Source of the DNA: Cycas panzhihuaensis
Lineage: Eukaryota > Cycadophyta
DNA length: 64,000 bases
Direction: 5' to 3'
Assembly: GCA_023213395.1 (NCBI GenBank)
Contig: CM041465.1
Location: 226,617,741 to 226,681,740 of the forward strand
Shown piece by piece: positions 56,596 to 64,000 of this stretch. Numbering within the stretch: position 1 is the stretch's first letter; each line of letters begins with the position of its first letter. The notes beneath the pieces are model-generated. The model made no database searches and had not been told where the DNA came from. It saw only the letters and a list, made by a program, of their open reading frames with translations. The translations under genes were made by a program, and so were the position numbers.

Positions 56596-59106
56596 GAAAA
56601 TGGTCTAGGGCAGCATGGGGACTTCTAGAAGGGGCTCGAGGTGAGGTGTGGAAGAAGAGGTGTCATTTGCCTCTTTAGTTGCTTGAGATTGGGTTAATAT
56701 GTACAATAGGGTGGTCTCAATCATTGAAATGATTCTCTTTCCCTTATTTTGGGATTGAGAGGGTAAAAGAGTGTGACATTCAAGAGAACTAAAAGAATAA
56801 GACAAGTTCCTTACACCCTTCCCTTTAGTTTGCGAAGGGTGAGGGTTTGGGGGCATCCCTCTGTTTTAACTACTTTTTTATTGGTTATTACGATCATGTT
56901 CCCTGTATTTGGGGAAAGGATCCTTGTAGACGGGTTGGTCTAGGTTTGGCCTAGATGCCCGTTTGGGAGAAGAATCACATTACAGAGCAACTCTAGGGTG
57001 TTGGGACTGATATTGTGAATCTTCATGGAAACATTCCCCATGGATGAAACACCATCTCTTCTCTAGGGAGGAATCGGGCTTTATTGTTTTAGAAGATTGG
57101 GTGCTACCACCCTTAGAGGGAATGGCTTGAGAGGCATGGTGAACTGGTTTATGAGAGGTGGGAGATGAAGGGGCTTGGAGTTTGAGCTCCTTCATGGTAT
57201 GTTTGAATGAACGTATAGTGAAAGTGAGAGGATCTAAAGTCTTCTCAATCAGTGGGGAGGAGACCTGGCAGGCTGTTGGACTTTAGTCTCATGGGGTGGT
57301 AGAGGTGTCTCATGTCGTTGTGAGGGCTTAAGAGGCTTCTTGAGACCCGCTTCGATCTCGATGGCCTCAAGCACCAAGCACTTGGCTATGGCAGAATCAC
57401 ACATCATTGCCCCCATTTCAAGGACTTCAACAAGGAATTCTGGGTAAAGAGCGTTAACAAAAATATCCCTCTTCAGTTCCTCAGGCAAAGTTGCCTTTGT
57501 GGATTGAAGAAGGTCATGAAAGTGTCTTACAAAGTCATGATTCATCTTATCATGACTTTGTTTAAGAGATAAGAGGGCTTTCATTCTGCTCTCGAATGGA
57601 TGGACTACGTCAAAATAGTTGACAAATTCATCCATGAGTTATTGGAATAAAAATATAAAATGTGCTGGCAGGCAATAGAACCACTTAAGTGCATTACCTT
57701 GAAGGGATCGTGGGAAGAGTTTCATAAGGATATGATCATAGGCCCAGTAATCGATGCATGCCATAGAGAAGCTACGAGCATGCTCTATTAGGTCTTGTGA
57801 TGAGGTTCCATTAAATTTAGGAACCTCGAGAGGGTGAGGTGGTAAGTTAATCCTTAGTGCCTCAATAGATAGGGGTGCCGATCTATAGTCTGTAAAGGGA
57901 TGTACCCTTAACTAGACCATAGGATCGGTGAGAGATAGAGGAGGAGGTAGACTAGGTTGCTCAAACCCTCCTTGTAAAAGTTGATTCGAAAGGGGATATT
58001 GGCCTCCTCCTGTTTGGTGAAAAGACACTAGTCCCACATTCGAAGAAACATACATAGGAGTAGATAGGGGTGAGGGACCCATCCCTCCTTAAGGAAACAC
58101 CCCTTGTTGGAAGGGACCCTAAGAGAAGGTGCCTTGGGAGGGAGCTTTCCCTCCTTGCAAAGGGGTAACATGAGGTGTGATATAGGAGGATGGAAAGGAG
58201 GGGTGTGGGACTGGGTTTTTCCCATATAGGCTGCCTGTGGGTGGTGCGACCCCATATGGGTGCAAAGGGTCTACCCCAGAAGCTGGAAGGGAGTTTCCCT
58301 TGTTGTACCCCCATGGTTAAGAGGTGTAGCTTAGAGGCATATAAAGGAAAGAATCTCTAGGCTGAACTTAAGAGTGTGTAGCGGAAGACCCCACATAGCT
58401 AAAAGTAGGGGTGCATACGGGTCCCCTAGATCTAATAGGTAGTGGATAAACTATAATCGACAGGGGGTAGTTGTTTGACTAGAAGGAGGCATGCTCAACC
58501 CAAGTTAGGAAGAGGACATGCCTTGGGTAGTTCTCAAGAAACATGGGCCATGAGGAGAGGAAGATGAGGCAAAAGATAAACTCATCATAGGTAGAGGAGT
58601 TGGATGGGAGGGATGAGGTAAGGTGGATGTAGAAGAAGGAAGCATAATGCTTTACAAGATGCTCTTGAACCACTTGGGATATGGTTAGAGGCAAGTGGCT
58701 TGGAAGCATCCGCTAAGGCAACAACATCCACCAGAGGAGTATCTGCCTAATCATAAGAGGTAGAAAGAACCTCATATAAGGCAGACCCCATGGGGTGATC
58801 CTCATGAGAATTACCACTAGGGTGGTGGAACTCTAGAGGAGAAGAGACCTCTATCTCATAAGTAGAGAGGTGGTGAAGTTACAGGTGTTCTTAGTCACCC
58901 AAATAAAAGACAGGGTCCTCACTCTCTTGGGTGGGCCCTTGGAAAGAGGTAGAAGGCTTATGTGATTCAAATACATAGGCATGATATGCCCAATCTAACG
59001 GAAATCCCTTCCTAGTCGAATCAGAATCTGATGAAGGAAGGGATTGATAAGATGGGTCTTTCAACAAAGGAGGGAGGTCTTATAAGCAACATGAGAATCA
59101 TCGCAT
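56596..59106 (-). pseudogene. Gag of element C
   Basis: ATG at 59106 corresponds to 20839 in A. The capsid-like part (57249-57635) has FVNYFDVVHPFESRM and ELKRDIFVNALYP. A WCFIHGECFHEDS cluster near 57040 matches the A Cys/His cluster. Not interrupted, so it shows the layout that element B broke in A. Several stops. Confidence 0.8.
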
Positions 59107-59267
59107 ACAAGTTCCACTCATAGGTTGGAAGAAGGAGCAAGAGGTATAATGGGGTGTGAGCATTAGGGGCTATCCAATAAACTAAAGAGAGCTACTAGGA
59201 AGGTAGTAGCACCAACAGGAAGGGAGAGAGGATTAATCCCTTACTTGTGGTCCCTAGTATAGTCCAG
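59107..59267 (-). other. 5' leader and decayed primer site of element C
   Basis: 59251-59266 is the equivalent of the element A primer site, reading TGGACTATACTAGGGA on the minus strand. It has lost the GGCGACC core. Confidence 0.6.
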
Positions 59268-60634
59268 TAGAATCACACCAATGGGGGGGAGGTAACCACA
59301 CTTGGATAAGATCAAACCAAACAATAAAAGATTTCAAGGCTGAGGATCTTATGGGGTAAGTGAGAGAATCACCTACAAAAGATGACTGTGCGTCGAAACA
59401 TAGGTTTAGGACCCGCAAATTGCACACAAACTCCCTTCAAAGTAACTCTACTTCGGTTAGGAGGTGAAGGAGATGAGGGATATCCTTAGGTTCCTAAGTA
59501 ACCTTGATAGATGGGCCCTCCTGCCCTTAGATGGCTGAAGGAAGGGGGAAAAGATGGGCAAGGGAATAGCTCCTCATACGAGAAGGGGATATGAGAGGTG
59601 GTTCTAGATAAGAAACAAGGGTGATATGCACTCTTGAAAGATTGAGAAGGTGATCAATCCAATGGGTGTGAAACCAACTTAAAGGTCACGCTAAGATGTC
59701 CTAGCTACAATGAGTGGAAAGAGATCAAAGAAAAAAGAGAACCTTGAAAGCGGGATGCCCTTAAGGCACTAAATGCAAAAGAGTCTTAGGGGTATGAGTT
59801 GGTAACAGAAATGTTTTAATAGTTTATGAGTGGGTTGCCATGCAAAGTGATATGGTGGAGATGTTATGCATATGAAAAAGTGCCCTTGTGTGTAAGGAAG
59901 TTCTTTCCAAACAAGAAAAGAAAAATAGTATAAAATTCCCACTCGTTTATCTCTCACATATATATCCTCACTCTCATTATCCTTTAACATGGAAGAAAGA
60001 GAGATAATAAGGTAGTTATATAATGCAAGACATATATAAAATATGTAAGTTGAACAAATAATGCAATAAGTAGACATGTAAAAGAGTGCAATCCTTGTCA
60101 CATGCACTTTATCAAATAGGTAGACAAGCTAGTTAAGAACAAACAGCATACACTAATTCTTTTCCTTTTCCTTTCCTTTAAGTGATATGTAGACAAAAGA
60201 AAGAAAGTGAGGGAGAGAGGGTTAAGGGAAGCGAGAGGCATACCCAGAACTAGGCGGCCAAGAGGAGCATTATGATTGTCATTCTTGCATTCCTCGCATT
60301 GCCCCTAACAACAGATGATGTGATGGAGTGCTACTAGCGAAGAAAGGTAGGGGCTCCCTTACCTTCCCCTAAGTCAAAAGGAAACAGAAAGAGAAAGAAA
60401 GTATTGCAAAGCAAAAACAACTACAATTTTTTCTTATAACCCTAAAGACTTAAAAGAAATAATCAATCAAAAAGGTAGAAACATACCTAGATCGAAATTA
60501 GTTCCTTCTCTCTCTGCATGTAATCAGGAAAAAACTTGTAATCAAATGATATTTACCTTTTCCCAAAGGGCAGCAAGTATGTATAAGTTATATGTATAAT
60601 ATGTGGAGTAATATGATGCAACTTTGCCTTAAGT
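59268..60634 (-). repeat. 5' LTR of element C, interrupted by element E
   Basis: Matches 43354-44725 closely. Starts TAGAATC where its partner has TGGAATC. Matching ends at about 60634 (after CAACTTTGCCTTAA), where element E begins. Confidence 0.85.
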
Positions 60635-60743
60635 AATTAACTTACCTACACATGTTGAGCACTCACATGTGTAAATTGAAGAAGATGATGTGTGCTCCCC
60701 TGATTGGAAGGTGGGAATTGAGTGATGACTATTAACTCTAACA

Positions 60744-61483
60744 TTCTCCCCCTTAATGGTCATCACGAACACTTGTATCTTCTCTTTGAACTTATGGAAC
60801 TTGTACTTGAAAAAAACTTTCAAAATCTGTCCCTTAACTTGATCATTATCAACTTGTTTTATCTTTATAGCAATATATGTCCTTTTATTATGAAGTGGTG
60901 CAAAAAAGCTGTAGGTAAATGAAACTTGATTTGTACAAAGGTGAATAGCTACAACTTTGAGTTTATCAACTAGAGCATTAAAAAAACTTTGAACTTGAAA
61001 TTTATTTTCTGGAAACTTTGCATTGTGAACATCTATTAAATTATCATAATTCTTCACTGTCATATCATAAGATTCATTCTCTCCCTCAAATAGAGGATTA
61101 GATACTTGTATAGTAAGTTAATCATGCATTTGATTAGAATAGTCCTTAGTCTTTTCAAGACAAATCACCTGTTCTTGTACTTGTCTCACATGCTCATCAA
61201 AAATAACATCAAATACATTGAGGGTATCTCCCCCATAAGTAGAAATCAATACATCTCAAATAGATTTAGAGGTTATTAATTCAGAAACTCTAGAAAAAAT
61301 ATCATCATGATTGGTACAAAATAATAATCTTAAGATTTTATTATCCTTTCTAAAATTTTCTTTAATATTGAGATCACATTCATATTGTAAATATTTCAGA
61401 AGATCATGTTCAATAAAATAGTCTTGCATAGTCTTGTACCATTGTGAAAAATTTTACCCATTGAATATAGGAAACTGTGTCAT
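60744..61483 (-). pseudogene. Gag-like protein of element E
   Basis: Start MTQFPIFNG at 61483, then a stop, NFSQWYKTMQDYFIEHDLLK, ELITSKSI, STYGGDTLNVFD. Same residues as element D Gag (6096-6773). Stops and shifts. Confidence 0.78.
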
Positions 61484-62950
61484 TTTATCAAAAAAAAACT
61501 TTAGTATATATAAGGTATGCTTTTACTAAGTCAAAAAAGTTAATTAACCAATGAACATATATGATTTCAGATAAACTTTTTGAAGAAGATGTAATGCCCT
61601 TTAGAAAGTCAATCAACTAGGCACAATAAAGAAATGATTCTTTCAATAATGATAAATGAAAAAAACTTTGAATAAGTATGCCTTTAGAGTAAACTTTGAA
61701 ATGTGATGAATGTATATGCAAATTTGAATGTAATAAAGATTCTTTTAGCAATGTAAATTTAAAATATAACTTTGATGATAAAAAGAATAATCCTTAACCT
61801 TTTGATTCTTTAAATAAATAAATATAAACTCTTAATGCAATAAATCCTTTGCCTTGATAATAATATATAATGCTAAAATTGAAATATATATGAGTATTTT
61901 TCACTTTAAAATATAACAAATATGAAGAAACTTTTGAATAAAAAAGTATTGTATTCCTTAAAAGAAAGGTTTAGAGGATAACCTCAAGTTTGACAACTTC
62001 AAAAGCATATTAAATGATGTTAGAATAATATGAAACTTTACTAATACGAAGATTAATAAAATATGAATCCAATGGAACTAACCGTTTTGAAAACGGGTTC
62101 CTAAAAATCAAGTTTTGATAAATCAAAGCCATTTGCCTCTTTTTTAGTCATAATAGGAGCATGAAGCTCAAAATTATATACAAATGCCAATAAATTACTT
62201 ATAAAATACTATAAAATATTCAATTATAGTTTGTAAAGATTGCTAATATACTTTTCTATTGAAACTTTTGAGAAATATATATAAAAAATGTGTAAATATG
62301 GTAGGTTTGAGGTAACTAAGTACCTCAATTTTAATGATTTTAAAAATGAGTAAAAATATGTTAAAACATATAAAAAATAATGTCAGTTCAAAGGGGAATG
62401 AGTCATCTTCCCAACAAAACTAACGGAACTAAATTTGGATGTTAAAGAGAAAAGTTATAGTAAAAACAGCAACAAATACTTTTATGTAAAAATGTTTAAA
62501 AAGTGTTAAAAAACACTAAAATACCACTTTTGGCGATTAAAATAGTGATCAAAATAAATTCTAAAAATTAAAATAAATAATTGATAATAAATTTTATTAA
62601 AAGTAGATCACTGTAGAATAGATCCAGGTAGAAAATAGTTAACTGGTAATAAAATATAATCAGCTGAAAATTTGATTTTATAAAAAAGTTAAAAAATACT
62701 CAAAAAATGACTGATTGACTTTAAATCAACTGAAACAGGATCAAATCAGGTCCAAATAGGTCATATGACCAGTCAAAATCAATCTATAGAAAATTTATGA
62801 CACAATGAAACTAGTTTTGCCAGAAACTGGTGACTCAGTAAGGAGTTATGGCAAAAAACTGCCAGTAACCCTATGTAAAATAAAAAATAAAAAAAAATAA
62901 AAGGAAAAAAGTATATGGAAAAGTGAAATGGCCCCTTTAGATGTAAGTTA
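61484..62950. other. AT-rich leader of element E
   Basis: Homologous to 6774-8100 of element D, with AACCGTTTTGAAAACGGG near 62079. No ORF. Confidence 0.6.
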
Positions 62951-63300
62951 TAGTCATGTGGAGGCTTAATAAAGGTAGGGGCTAAAGGTTGAATGGGTCT
63001 AGGGTTTTTAAAACCCTAGATTTCAAAACTTATACAATGTAATTAAAAATTTTAAACTTTATAAACAAAAAAAGCAAAAAACAAAAGGTTTATCAAAAAT
63101 AAAAGGTTTAAATTTTGTTTTGGAAATGTGCCACTATAGACATGCAACGCTGCCTTCACTATCGCGCCTATCTGCAATGCCCTGCATATAGCCGTCCGCT
63201 AATGGATTTGATGTCTTCACTGCAATATGGATTTGATGTCTTCACTATAGATCTTCCTAAGAGCCTACAGTTTGTTGATTCTAAAATTCTGAACGAGAAG
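62951..63300. other. Junction before the SurE fragment, with a short duplication
   Basis: TGGATTTGATGTCTTCACT occurs at 63201 and again at 63228. No similarity to SurE is evident here, nor to element D. Confidence 0.45.
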
Positions 63301-63600
63301 CGACACATCTATGGGAAGTCTGTCTATGGCGATTTCTTTGAATTGGAAGAAAACTAAGAGCAGTGACAGTGATTTCAAAGAGGCAATTGAGGTCTGTCTA
63401 ACTTTGATATATGCAGTAGTACAAGATATTGAAAATGATTTATCTCCCAAAGGTTATTTGCTAAATATTGATATTCCAACTCGTCCTTCAGCAAACAAAG
63501 GCTTTAAAGTGACCCAAAAGTGCTGATTGTAGTTAACTACAAATTGCAAGCTATGTCCATCCAGAGGCAACCTTATAGATCGACAAAAGAACGTATGGTC
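63301..63600 (+). pseudogene. SurE-like 5'-nucleotidase fragment (plant survival protein family)
   Basis: The frame from 63311 reads MAISLNWKKTKSSDSDFKEA, EVCLTLIYAVVQDIE, and GYLLNIDIPTRPSANKGFKV. This matches the C-terminal half of plant SurE-type phosphatases (S-I-S-x-N-W, D-F-K-x-A, N-I-x-I-P-T, N-K-G-F-K-x-T). The N-terminal catalytic Asp-Asn motifs are absent. After KVTQKC the frame stops; a related downstream piece (LQAMSIQRQPY) follows in another frame. It lies in the antisense direction relative to element E and may be cargo of it or a separate pseudogene. Confidence 0.8.
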
Positions 63601-64000
63601 TGACCGAATAATATAATCTACTCCTGACAACAATAACCATGAGTGAGTATTTAAATCTTCCTATGGCAAAAACTTCCAAAGGTTAATGCAAGTGGGGCTT
63701 ATTAGTGGCTTGTTCAAGTTTCTCTCTCATCCACTACTACTTTAATCTTGCAACGATGGAGAAAGGAATTGAAGGTTTTATAACATAGGGTTTAAGAACT
63801 AGAAAGTGTTTTACAAAGGTTGGAAGAATGTCTTGCAGTGGTTCTTATTCCTTATAATCTCACATGTAGCTATTGCCCTTACTACACAAGAGTACTATAT
63901 TGAAGCAAACTTTAGGTTGAAGCAAGGATACCTTTGAGATTTTTCTCTGTGTTTCTTCTCGTGCTTTTCACGTTGCTGTTTTCTTGGATTTGAATGATTT
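63601..64000. other. Unassigned sequence to window end
   Basis: Nothing recognisable. A less AT-rich end, so a gene fragment may continue to the right. Confidence 0.3.

Larger units (their letters stand above)
60635..62950 (-). mobile_element. Element E: D-like non-autonomous LTR element in element C LTR
   Basis: LTR end (60635-60743, only about 109 bases, so truncated), then polypurine tract ATTAAGGGGGAGAA at 60744-60757, then a gag-like region and an AT-rich leader, all in the same order as element D (6040 to 8050). The right edge is not seen; it may continue beyond the SurE fragment. Confidence 0.78.

Overview
This window is nuclear DNA of a land plant with a large, repeat-rich genome. 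The evidence is stacks of nested LTR retrotransposons of plant-type families (Tat/Ogre-like Ty3/gypsy, chromovirus, Ty1/copia), tRNA-Met-type primer sites and fragments of two plant gene families. A seed plant with a giant genome, possibly a gymnosperm, fits the density and age of the insertions, but the sequence does not identify the species. I see no intact host gene, no tRNA or rRNA gene, and nothing prokaryotic.

Layout. (1) 1-23730 is one very large Tat/Ogre-like Ty3/gypsy element on the minus strand (element A). Its 5' LTR is 21013-23730 (2.7 kb), its tRNA-Arg-type primer site is 20994-21011, and the window starts inside its 3' LTR. Read right to left it carries gag, protease, RT, RNase H, integrase, then a plus-strand gene in the opposite direction, then a second RNase H. 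Two elements sit inside it with exact target duplications: B (15707-19789, TSD AGGGG, gag and protease only) in gag, and D (5641-10899, TSD GGGAG, one gag-like ORF) in the integrase. (2) 23731-25201 has no recognisable gene. (3) 25202-28294 is element F, an LTR element whose interior holds an intronless, decayed copy of a plant CDK-like protein kinase. (4) 28793-29467 is an unidentified 224-codon ORF. (5) 31691 to about 34430 is a heavily decayed plus-strand chromovirus. (6) 36425 to beyond the right end is a stack: copia element G, into which copia element H is inserted (39974), into whose gag a second Tat/Ogre-like element C is inserted (43354), into whose 5' LTR a D-like element E is inserted (about 60635). 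A plus-strand SurE-like nucleotidase fragment lies near the right end.

The most interesting system is the plus-strand gene carried by both Tat/Ogre-like elements (1610-4172 in A, 48859-51570 in C). The two copies share a TATA box about 167 bases before the ATG, an 8-codon first exon, two introns in the same phases (0 and 1), a domain resembling the plant mobile domain, an acidic Gly/Ser/Pro-rich stretch and a helical tail. Introns in the antisense strand are not removed when the genomic RNA is made, so a retrotransposon can keep an intron-containing passenger gene in this orientation. Both copies now carry stops and frameshifts.

Nearly all coding regions here are decayed. Functions below describe the family; they are not claims of present activity.
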